DNA from: Niveispirillum sp943370215
GTDB lineage: Bacteria > Pseudomonadota > Alphaproteobacteria > Azospirillales > Azospirillaceae
DNA: 64,000 nt
Assembly (NCBI GenBank): GCA_943370215.1
Contig: CALRQC020000010.1
Coordinates: forward strand, 62,001-126,000
Direction: 5' to 3'
Shown here piece after piece: positions 26,190-32,998 of this stretch; the first letter of the stretch is position 1; each line of letters begins with the position of its first letter. Under the pieces are notes generated by a model that worked only from the letters and a program-made list of their open reading frames with translations, did not search any database and was not told the origin of the DNA. A program made the translations under genes and the position numbers.

Positions 26190-26510
26190 TCAGATACGGT
26201 TGAATTCCTTCAGCAACGACTGGTTGTTGCCCCGTGATACCGCACGGAAATAGGCGACCAGGAACGCCCGTATCGTGGCGGTCAGTGATGCGTTCTGGTG
26301 CTGGCGCCGTGCGACCACGCTGATCACCTGATGAATGGACATTGCCTCCCGCTCAGCGATTTCATGCAGCGCCTGCCACATCACGGCTTCAAGCCGAACG
26401 CTGGTGCGATGACCTTCAACCCACACGTTGTGACTGATCAACTGGCCGTCAACCTCCAGATCATGGGGTTCATATACCGTGATGTCGCTGGTGCCGTGGA
26501 TGATGTTCAT
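26190..26510 (-). CDS. Ribbon-helix-helix domain protein
   Basis: About 106 residues. The middle (ISHNVWVEGHRTSVRLEAVMWQALHEIAEREAMSIHQVISVVARR) matches the RHH_4-type ribbon-helix-helix domain, a dimeric DNA-binding fold, followed by TATIRAFLVAYFR. I start at MNIIHGTSD (ATG 26510); 17 more upstream codons are open. The gene is on the strand opposite to its neighbours and its upstream region (26511-26715) is shared with the 53-residue peptide gene and YcaO, so it may regulate that unit as well as itself. No antitoxin-like toxin gene is adjacent. Its target is not known. Confidence 0.82.
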   Translation of the reverse strand: MNIIHGTSDITVYEPHDLEVDGQLISHNVWVEGHRTSVRLEAVMWQALHEIAEREAMSIHQVISVVARRQHQNASLTATIRAFLVAYFRAVSRGNNQSLLKEFNRI

Positions 26511-26715
26511 GGGCGGCCTCGCCTGTACTTGTTTGTTTATGATCGTTTCCCAACGACCCACTCCCTAACCATAGTCGATCAGATACATACAGTGCTGTGA
26601 AGTACTTCACATTTCAAAACGCCTCTTTCGCATTACGGTCTGTGGCGAGGCATGGCTAACACTCCTTGCCCACACTTGTAACCCTACAACCATTTTATCT
26701 GCACTGGAGAATCAC

Positions 26716-26877
26716 ATGTTCATTCGTGGCGCTGATGGTCGTCTGTATCGTGTTGGTCCGAATGGCGCGGAAGTTGTTGCAAATGCGGCCTTGACGGCGG
26801 CGCCGGCCCGCGTGGCGGCTCCTCGGCTGGCGATGGATGTTGGTGCCAGTGCGGAGCTGCACAGCGCCCGCAGCTAA
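26716..26877 (+). CDS. 53-residue peptide gene, candidate YcaO-TfuA substrate
   Basis: Short gene with a strong ribosome binding site (GGAG at 26706-26709, 6 bases before the ATG). The product starts MFIRGADGRLYRVGPNGAEVV, a compact leader-like part, continues through an Ala-rich stretch (NAALTAAPARVAAPRLA) and ends AMDVGASAELHSARS. It has no Cys and no hydrophobic signal. It is the only small gene in front of the ycaO-tfuA pair, 88 bases upstream of ycaO on the same strand. These are the features of a RiPP precursor, but where a leader ends and a core begins cannot be told, and it could simply be a small structural protein. Confidence 0.62.
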   Translation: MFIRGADGRLYRVGPNGAEVVANAALTAAPARVAAPRLAMDVGASAELHSARS

Positions 26878-26965
26878 CGGGCTTGCCGGCCTGAACCGGT
26901 TGGTTCGGGCCGGCCCGGCTTTCTTCCAGGGTGGAAGTGGAACAACAATGCCGCGGGAGGATGCG

Positions 26966-28198
26966 ATGGAGCAGGTACGGGTAGCTGAATGGGATGGCAT
27001 CGCCTCACCGCAGTGGCGGCGGTTGGCAACGCCGGAGGAAACGCTGGCACGTGTGACGCCGCTTTTCGGCCTGTTCGGCATTACCCGGGTGGCGAATGTC
27101 ACTGGATTGGACCAGGTCGGTATTCCTGTCGTGATGGTCAACCGTCCCAATTCCCGTTCGCTGGCTGTTTCCCAAGGCAAGGGTCTGACCCTGGCCGCCG
27201 CCAAGGCGTCGGCCGTGATGGAGAGTATCGAATCCTGGCACGCCGAGCGACCGCAATTGTCCTTGCGCCATGGATCCTATGAGGATTTGCGTTACAGTCT
27301 GCCATTGGTCGATCCCCGTCTGCTGCCCTGCCATATAGACAGTTTTTTTACGCCTCATACCCAGTTGCTGTGGGCAGAGGGGACCAATCTTGCCGATGGT
27401 GGCAGTTGCTGGGTGCCCTATGAGATGGTGCACACGAACTATACATTGCCGCTGCCGACCGGTCATGGCTGTTTCCAGGCGACTTCCAATGGGTTGGCCT
27501 CGGGCAATCATTGGATCGAGGCTGTAATCCACGGCCTGTCCGAGGTGATTGAGCGCGATGCACGCACATTATGGAACCTGTTGCCGGCAGAGGTCCAGGA
27601 AGACACCCGGGTTGATCTGGAAACGGTAGCCGATCCCGCTTGTCGCAGCCTGTTGGCCCGTTTCGCCCGCGCCGGGGTGGCAGTGGGTGTATGGGATATG
27701 ACGGCCGATACCGGCGTGCCCACCTTTATTGCCCGCATTGCCCAGGCTGATGGCGGGGTGGCACGGCAGATACGCCCCGCCAGTGGTTATGGCACCCATC
27801 TGGTGCCGGAAATCGCCCTGGCCCGTGCCTTGACGGAAGCAGCGCAGAGCCGGTTGACCTTCATCTCCGGTGCGCGCGACGACATGCAGCGCGAGGAGTA
27901 TGAGCATTTCCTCACCGAGCAGCAGCAGGCCCTGTGGCTGGATCGTATCCGTCTGGGCGCGCCCGTTCGTGATTTCAATCAGATTGCCGGCTGGCGCGGT
28001 ACTTCACTGCGGGCCGATCTGGCGGAAATACGCCTGCGATTGAGCCGGGTGGGTGTGCAGGACATTATCGTTGTCGATCTGTCCCGGCCGGAGATCGGCA
28101 TCCCCGTCGTCCGTGTCATTGTGCCGGGCCTGGAAGGGGTGGATGGCAGCACCAACTATTGCCTGGGGGCCCGTGCCCGCCACGTTGCCGGCGTGTGA
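26966..28198 (+). CDS. YcaO-domain enzyme, TfuA-associated
   Basis: ATP-dependent YcaO enzyme of about 410 residues. The ATP/Mg motifs are visible: SQGKGLTLAAAKASAVMESIESWHAE (SxGxGxT and ExxE type), TSNGLASGNHWIEAVIHGLSEVIERDA, and RPASGYGTHLVPEIALARALTEAAQSR. The C-terminus is not the Pro-rich PxPxP seen in azoline cyclodehydratases, and no E1/ocin-ThiF partner is nearby. With TfuA next door, backbone thioamidation is the predicted reaction, by analogy with thioviridamide and methyl-coenzyme M reductase. I start at ATG 26966, five bases after GGGAGG; ATG 26948 is possible. Confidence 0.9.
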   Translation: MEQVRVAEWDGIASPQWRRLATPEETLARVTPLFGLFGITRVANVTGLDQVGIPVVMVNRPNSRSLAVSQGKGLTLAAAKASAVMESIESWHAERPQLSLRHGSYEDLRYSLPLVDPRLLPCHIDSFFTPHTQLLWAEGTNLADGGSCWVPYEMVHTNYTLPLPTGHGCFQATSNGLASGNHWIEAVIHGLSEVIERDARTLWNLLPAEVQEDTRVDLETVADPACRSLLARFARAGVAVGVWDMTADTGVPTFIARIAQADGGVARQIRPASGYGTHLVPEIALARALTEAAQSRLTFISGARDDMQREEYEHFLTEQQQALWLDRIRLGAPVRDFNQIAGWRGTSLRADLAEIRLRLSRVGVQDIIVVDLSRPEIGIPVVRVIVPGLEGVDGSTNYCLGARARHVAGV

Positions 28199-28293
28199 AA
28201 CAGGGCGGCGTATGTCGCTGCCGATCTTTTGCGAAAATATGAGGTTCATCCGATCGGCCCCGATCCGGATGGATTGGTCAGAGGAGAAGCCGC

Positions 28294-29040
28294 ATGTCCA
28301 ATCCCGCCATCGTTTTTCTTGGTCCCACCCTGGCGCCGGCATCTGCCCGACGGGTGCTTGAGGCAGATTACCGTGCCCCGGTGGCACAGGGCGATGTGTT
28401 GCGCGCGGTGACGGAGCGGCCGGCGGCGATTGCCATCATCGATGGCTATTTTGCCAATGTGCCATCGGTCTGGCACAAGGAAATCCTTTATGCCCTTTCG
28501 CAGGGTATCCCTGTGCTGGGGGCGGCCAGTATGGGGGCATTGCGGGCGGCTGAATTGCATCCATTTGGGATGCAGGGTGTTGGAGCGATCTTCCAGGCCT
28601 ATGCTGACGGCCGGCTGGAGGATGATGACGAGGTGGCCGTCACCCATGGGCCGGCTGAACTGGGCTATCCCCTGTTGTCCGAGGCGATGGTGAATATCCG
28701 GCGCACCCTGTCCGACGCGATGGCAGCGGGCGTGTTGACGTCCCATGATCGGCAGCATCTACAGCGTATCGCCAAAGACTTGCCTTATCAGGAACGTTCC
28801 TATGGCCGGGTGCTCCGGGATGCGGTTGAGGCAGGACTGGATGCGGGCGCTATGGAGCATTTTCGCCGATGGTTGGCCCATGGCCGGGCGGACCAGAAGG
28901 GGGAGGATGCGCTGGCTCTGCTCGATTGCCTGCGCCAGGGTCTGCATGATGGTAACCTGAGGGTACAGCCGGGATTTGCCTTCGAGCACACCTTCATGTG
29001 GGAGAAGGTGGCACGTCCGGTATTGTCAACGCGCGCATGA
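28294..29040 (+). CDS. TfuA-like protein
   Basis: A 248-residue protein with the TfuA core: IVFLGPTLAPASARRVLEADYRAPVAQGDVLRA, then IAIIDGYFANVPSVWHKEILYALSQGIPVLGAASMGALRAAEL. TfuA, first seen in the trifolitoxin locus, is needed with YcaO for thioamide formation and is thought to supply or release sulfur. It lies 95 bases after ycaO on the same strand; the gap contains no terminator. The remaining C-terminal 130 residues are helical with no motif known to me. Confidence 0.92.
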   Translation: MSNPAIVFLGPTLAPASARRVLEADYRAPVAQGDVLRAVTERPAAIAIIDGYFANVPSVWHKEILYALSQGIPVLGAASMGALRAAELHPFGMQGVGAIFQAYADGRLEDDDEVAVTHGPAELGYPLLSEAMVNIRRTLSDAMAAGVLTSHDRQHLQRIAKDLPYQERSYGRVLRDAVEAGLDAGAMEHFRRWLAHGRADQKGEDALALLDCLRQGLHDGNLRVQPGFAFEHTFMWEKVARPVLSTRA

Positions 29041-29119
29041 CTTGCATTTTCCGACAGTAGCATCAATCATTTGCGTGTAGCCTGATGTTGCTGTCAGGTG
29101 TGATTGCGGGAAGAATCTT

Positions 29120-29809
29120 GTGTCGCTGACCGTTGATCCCGCGCTGCTGCGCCGGAACCAGCTCTTCAGCATTCTCAGTGACGCCGAAATGGAGGCGATT
29201 CTGGGATTTGCCCGCTTGCGGCGGGTACAGGCCGATGAGCGCATCTTTGCAAAGGGTGATCCGGGGGATAGCCTCTATGTCATTCTGCGCGGGCGCGTCG
29301 CCGTCCAAACGGAGTCGCGTGAGGCTAAGTTGATGTTGCTCAATATCCTTGATGCTGGCGCGGTGTTCGGTGAGATCGCCATGCTGGATGGGGGGGAGCG
29401 CACAGCCACCGTGATGGCGCAGGAGCCGGGTGAACTGTTGCGCATCGATCGGCGTGATTTCATGCCTTTTCTGTCACAGCATCCCGATCTCTGTATCCGG
29501 TTGATGGGTGTCCTATGCCAACGCGTGCGTTGGACCAGCGCCATCATTGAAGATACCGTTTTTCTCAATGTCACCCGTCGTCTTGCCAAGCGGATCCTGA
29601 TCCTGGCGCGTGATTTCGGTCGTCGCACGGAAAAGGGCATTCGCATCGCCGCATTCATGAGCCAGGAAGATCTGGCCAACATGCTGGGTGTCTCGCGGGA
29701 GATCGTGAATAAGACCTTGAAAAGCTTTCAGGCGTCCGGAGCCATCACCTACCGCAATGGCTATATTGTCGTGCAGGACGAAAGCTTTCTGGAACAGCTA
29801 GCGCGTTGA
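29120..29809 (+). CDS. Crp/Fnr-family transcriptional regulator
   Basis: A 229-residue cyclic-nucleotide-type regulator. The N-terminal cNMP-binding fold has GDPGDSLYVILRGRVAVQ and GAVFGEIAMLDGGERTATVMAQ (phosphate-binding cassette-like), and the C-terminal HTH is MSQEDLANMLGVSREIVNKTLKSFQASGAI. No N-terminal cysteine cluster of the FNR oxygen sensors is present, so a nucleotide or other small-molecule effector is more likely. The GTG start follows GGGAAGAA. It is 79 bases after tfuA and overlaps the next reading frame only if a long start is used there; it may regulate the preceding genes. Confidence 0.9.
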   Translation: MSLTVDPALLRRNQLFSILSDAEMEAILGFARLRRVQADERIFAKGDPGDSLYVILRGRVAVQTESREAKLMLLNILDAGAVFGEIAMLDGGERTATVMAQEPGELLRIDRRDFMPFLSQHPDLCIRLMGVLCQRVRWTSAIIEDTVFLNVTRRLAKRILILARDFGRRTEKGIRIAAFMSQEDLANMLGVSREIVNKTLKSFQASGAITYRNGYIVVQDESFLEQLAR

Positions 29810-29853
29810 GCCTAGGCTGGCGCCGTTGCGGCAGGCTGATTCCAGGGGTGACC

Positions 29854-30162
29854 ATGATGCGGAGGTGGATATGCGGGCAGCAGATGGTGATTCTGTTGCC
29901 GATGCTGGCTTTAAGCCTCGCAGGCTGCGCCAGCCATGAGGATCAGGTCACGCGTAAATTCATGTTCGTCCCATCCATGCCGCCTGCACCTGAACCGGCT
30001 GTAACGGCGGTGGCGCCCACGCCAGTGGCACCGGTCGCTCCAGCGGTGGAGCAGGCCCCGCTATCTCCACCGGTGCCGAAACCACCACCGACGGCACTGG
30101 TTCCCCGCGTTCCGCCGGGCCAAGCAACCGGATCGGCCACCAGTGCAGGCAAGGGGACATGA
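29854..30162 (+). CDS. Small proline-rich lipoprotein
   Basis: About 102 residues with a lipoprotein signal: a basic start, hydrophobic stretch and lipobox LSLAGC, so it should be lipidated and anchored in a membrane facing the periplasm. After the signal it is mostly Pro/Ala/Val-rich (PAPEPAVTAVAPTPVAPVAPAV), a low-complexity spacer. The ATG at 29854 is preceded by AGGGG. Its end overlaps the TPR-glycosyltransferase-like gene start (ATGA). The function is unknown. Confidence 0.78.
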   Translation: MMRRWICGQQMVILLPMLALSLAGCASHEDQVTRKFMFVPSMPPAPEPAVTAVAPTPVAPVAPAVEQAPLSPPVPKPPPTALVPRVPPGQATGSATSAGKGT

Positions 30163-32081
30163 TGGCCGATTTGAATGCGGCGTTGGATCGGGCGATTGCT
30201 CTTCATCAGGCGGGGGATGCGGCGGCGGCAGAAGCGCTTTACCGGCAGATTCTGGTGACCGTTCCCACGCTGGCCGATGTGCATTATCTGTTGGGCATGG
30301 CCTGTCTCCAGCAGGGCAAAGCAGATAAGGCGGTGCGCAGCCTGGGCAGCGCCGTTGCCCAGAAGCCGGACAGGCTGGACTGGCGATTCAATCTGGGCGT
30401 GGCCCAGCGACAGGCGGGAAATCTGGTGGAGGCCGCCAGCAGTTTCGCCACCGTTGCCGCACGGCATTCCGCCGGCAGCCCGGAACAAGCAACCGCACTG
30501 GCCGAACAAGGAGCCGTGTTGCTCGCCCTGGGCGATTTGCCGGCGGCAGAGCAAATATTGCGCCGGGCTCTGGCGGCCGGTGCGGGCGATGCCGCCCGCA
30601 ATTTGGCGACATGTCTCTATAATCTCGCTGTTGATCCCGCTGCTCCGGGCAGTTTGGCGCGGCTGGAGGAGGCAGTTGCCCTCTTCCCAAGCCGGGTGGA
30701 AATTCGCGAACGGTTGGGGATGGCTCTGTTGCGGGCCGATTGTCCGGCCGATGCAGCCGCGCAGTTCCGCCACGTGCTGGCACAAAGCCCGACTGAACAG
30801 GAAAGCCGCATCGGGTTGTGCGATGCCTTGTCGACGCTTGGTCAATTTGATGAAGCGGTGATGGAAGCGCGCGCGATTCTGGCGCACCAACCCGGCTTGC
30901 CGTCCGGTTTGGTGGCGCTTGCCGGCGGCTTGCACGGTCAGGGGCAACTCGCGGCCGCGGCCGCGGCCCTGGAGCAGGCGCTGCAACAATCCCCTCAATT
31001 GCTACCGGCACTGATTAATCTGGGCACGGTGAAACGGGACCAGGGCGATGATGTGGCCGCAGAGGCCTGCTATCAGGCCGCTCTTGCCCTGTCGCCCGCC
31101 GATCCGATCATCCACTGGCAACGCGCACAGGCGCGTCTGTTGGCGGGGGATATGGTCGAAGGGTGGCGGGAATATGAATGGCGTTGGCAGGTTCCGGGCT
31201 TTCCATTGAGCCATGCCCTGGCGGCGCTGCCACTGTGGGGCGGGGGGGGCTTGCCGCCGGGGCGACGCTTGTTGGTCCATGTTGAGCAGGGGCATGGCGA
31301 TACGCTGCAATTTGTCCGTTATGTCTGGCCCCTGGTTGCCGATGGGATCCCGGTTCTGCTCCAGGTTCAGCCGGCACTGCAACGCCTGTGCCGGGAAAGC
31401 CTGCCGCCGTCGGTGGAGGTGGGGGTGCTTGGGGAGCCTGTGCCGGCCGATATTGCCTGCCGGATTCCGTTGCTCAGTCTCCCACGGCTTGTTGATAACA
31501 TACCAGGGGGTGCGTCAGCGCCATTCCCCTATCTGCGTGTGCCGGATGATCGGCGCGATCTTTGGGCCAGACGCCTCGCCACGTTGTCGGGCTTGAAGGT
31601 GGGGCTGGTCTGGGCGGGCGATGCCAGGACCAGCGATCCACGGGCCGCTGCCACGGATCGCCGGCGTAGCCTGCCGCTGGCACGGCTGTCGATATTGCGC
31701 CATCTGCCAGGGATCAGCTTTGTCAGTCTGCAAAAAGGCCCGCGTGCTGCGGATGTAAAGGCGGTTGATGCACCGCTGAGCATGACAGACTGGACGGCGG
31801 AGTTTAAAGATTTCGCCGATACGGCCGCCTTGGTCGCCGGCCTTGATCTGGTGATCGGGGTTGATACGGCGGTGATCCATCTGGCGGGTGGGCTGGGCGT
31901 GCCGGTCTGGGTATTGTCGCGGTTCGACGGTTGCTGGCGATGGTTGCGTAACCGTAATGATAGCCCCTGGTATCCCACCCTTCAGTTGTTCCGCCAGCCG
32001 GCTTGGGGTGACTGGGAGCCTGCATTGACAGACCTGGCCGAAAGGCTGGCCCGATTTATAGACCAAAGGATAGGGGCATAA
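30159..32081 (+). CDS. TPR protein with glycosyltransferase-like C-terminal domain
   Basis: A 640-residue protein. The N-terminal 340 residues are TPRs (for example ALHQAGDAAAAEALYRQIL, YLLGMACLQQGKADKAV, ACYQAALALSPADPI). The C-terminal part is a GT-B-like heptosyltransferase/GT9-related domain, with LPPGRRLLVHVEQGHGDTLQFVRYVWPL, KVGLVWAGDARTS and DLVIGVDTAVIHLAGGLGVPVWVL. It resembles each module of the 1640-residue protein at 46200-51122. Such TPR-GT fusions are linked to flagellin or envelope glycosylation. It contains a run of eight G at 31242-31249, a possible slippage site. Confidence 0.85.
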   Translation: MMADLNAALDRAIALHQAGDAAAAEALYRQILVTVPTLADVHYLLGMACLQQGKADKAVRSLGSAVAQKPDRLDWRFNLGVAQRQAGNLVEAASSFATVAARHSAGSPEQATALAEQGAVLLALGDLPAAEQILRRALAAGAGDAARNLATCLYNLAVDPAAPGSLARLEEAVALFPSRVEIRERLGMALLRADCPADAAAQFRHVLAQSPTEQESRIGLCDALSTLGQFDEAVMEARAILAHQPGLPSGLVALAGGLHGQGQLAAAAAALEQALQQSPQLLPALINLGTVKRDQGDDVAAEACYQAALALSPADPIIHWQRAQARLLAGDMVEGWREYEWRWQVPGFPLSHALAALPLWGGGGLPPGRRLLVHVEQGHGDTLQFVRYVWPLVADGIPVLLQVQPALQRLCRESLPPSVEVGVLGEPVPADIACRIPLLSLPRLVDNIPGGASAPFPYLRVPDDRRDLWARRLATLSGLKVGLVWAGDARTSDPRAAATDRRRSLPLARLSILRHLPGISFVSLQKGPRAADVKAVDAPLSMTDWTAEFKDFADTAALVAGLDLVIGVDTAVIHLAGGLGVPVWVLSRFDGCWRWLRNRNDSPWYPTLQLFRQPAWGDWEPALTDLAERLARFIDQRIGA

Positions 32082-32270
32082 AGATATCCCTCTACTTAGG
32101 AGGGGCTAGTAATGCTGAAGCCTGTTTGGCCGGTCCTTTCAGATATGGCCTCTATCCGTCATGAAAAGGATTTGTCGGGATTCTTTGAAGTTTCACAATA
32201 TGTTAAGAATTTGTTTGATCATCGGCCGATGTTGCGATATCGTACCAGTACTAAAAAATAGGCTCAGGCT

Positions 32271-32726
32271 ATGCTGATCGAGGGGATTCGAAACGTAGCG
32301 ACATCTTATGTCCCGGCCGTCAACCCGACGGCCGCAGATAAGGTGGAGTCTACCCCGACCCCTGCGCCCGTTTCAGCTAATTCCGGCGCCCCTTACGTTT
32401 CTCCTGTCATCCAGTATGACAGCGACGCTGCCATTGCCGTGCTGATGTTTCGGGATGGTGATAGCGGAACTGTGGAAACGCAGTACCCTTCCGAGCGGGT
32501 GGTTCGCGAGTATCGCCTGCGTGGGCGGGAGGGCGAGGCCGCTGCTGCCCGCTCTTCGCCTGAGTCGGCGGGAAAAGGACAAGGGGCGGCGGCCTCATCG
32601 CCCGTTTCTGTTGCCGCGCCTGCGTCCTCTGCGCCTTCTGTTGCGCCCGCGGGCGGCAGTGGCTCAGCTCCGGCCTCTGTTTCGGCAGGGGGTACTGGTG
32701 GCGGTGCGGTGAATCTCGTCGCCTGA
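32271..32726 (+). CDS. FlaG-like protein
   Basis: A 151-residue protein next to flagellin. Residues about 47-85 (PVIQYDSDAAIAVLMFRDGDSGTVETQYPSERVVREYR) match the FlaG pattern in which a strand with DxDTGEVVxQxPSEEVLR follows a variable N-terminus. The C-terminal 65 residues are low-complexity Ala/Ser/Gly/Pro. FlaG affects filament length in other bacteria. It lies 270 bases before the flagellin gene with its own leader. A weak sigma-28-like sequence is upstream (rejected because of spacing). Confidence 0.65.
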   Translation: MLIEGIRNVATSYVPAVNPTAADKVESTPTPAPVSANSGAPYVSPVIQYDSDAAIAVLMFRDGDSGTVETQYPSERVVREYRLRGREGEAAAARSSPESAGKGQGAAASSPVSVAAPASSAPSVAPAGGSGSAPASVSAGGTGGGAVNLVA

Positions 32727-32998
32727 CGGGCGATTTATCCTCTTAATATGCTCTGATCCTCCCATTGATATGCGTGTTGGCATGTTCTTGCGCCATACTG
32801 CTCAATGGATGCTTGGATTTTTCTGATTTCGGCGTAGTTTAACAGCGTAAATTGCGCCTGGGTCGTGCTGACGTCCCTGACCAGACGAATAGGGTTGGCC
32901 CGATGCGGGTACAACTTGCTTGACAGTACGACGCCCCAGGTGTTTGCTGGGGATAACCCGAAAAATTCGGGTGCTCAGGCCTCCAAAGGAGAGATCAA
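32727..32998. promoter_or_regulatory. Flagellin promoter and leader region
   Basis: About 270 bases between the FlaG-like gene and flagellin. A near-match to sigma-54 elements (tggcatgttcttgcg, 32778-32792) has the GG and GC one base too close. A ttgaca at 32919-32924 is a plausible -35, but a -10 is not obvious. The last part is an untranslated leader with a hairpin and an AAAGGAGAG ribosome binding site at 32985-32993. Confidence 0.45.
32956..32972 (+). promoter_or_regulatory. Hairpin in the flagellin mRNA leader
   Basis: Seven-bp perfect stem acccgaa/ttcgggt with a 3-base loop, ending 12 bases before the ribosome binding site of flagellin. FlbT is known to act on flagellin mRNA 5' leaders in Caulobacter, and flbT is encoded just downstream, so this may be its site. 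The link is an inference. Confidence 0.5.

Noticed and set aside
25870..26237. Small overlapping reading frames in the spacer after the AsnB-like gene
   Set aside because: They have no ribosome binding site, overlap known genes in other frames and show no peptide-like composition.
32203..32232. Sigma-28-like promoter (TAAG with GCCGATGT) upstream of the FlaG-like gene
   Set aside because: Spacing is 17 and both boxes have mismatches; the support is too weak.
32777..32792. Sigma-54-like promoter upstream of flagellin (TTGGCATGTTCTTGCG)
   Set aside because: The GG and GC dinucleotides are separated by nine bases, one fewer than the strict spacing required.
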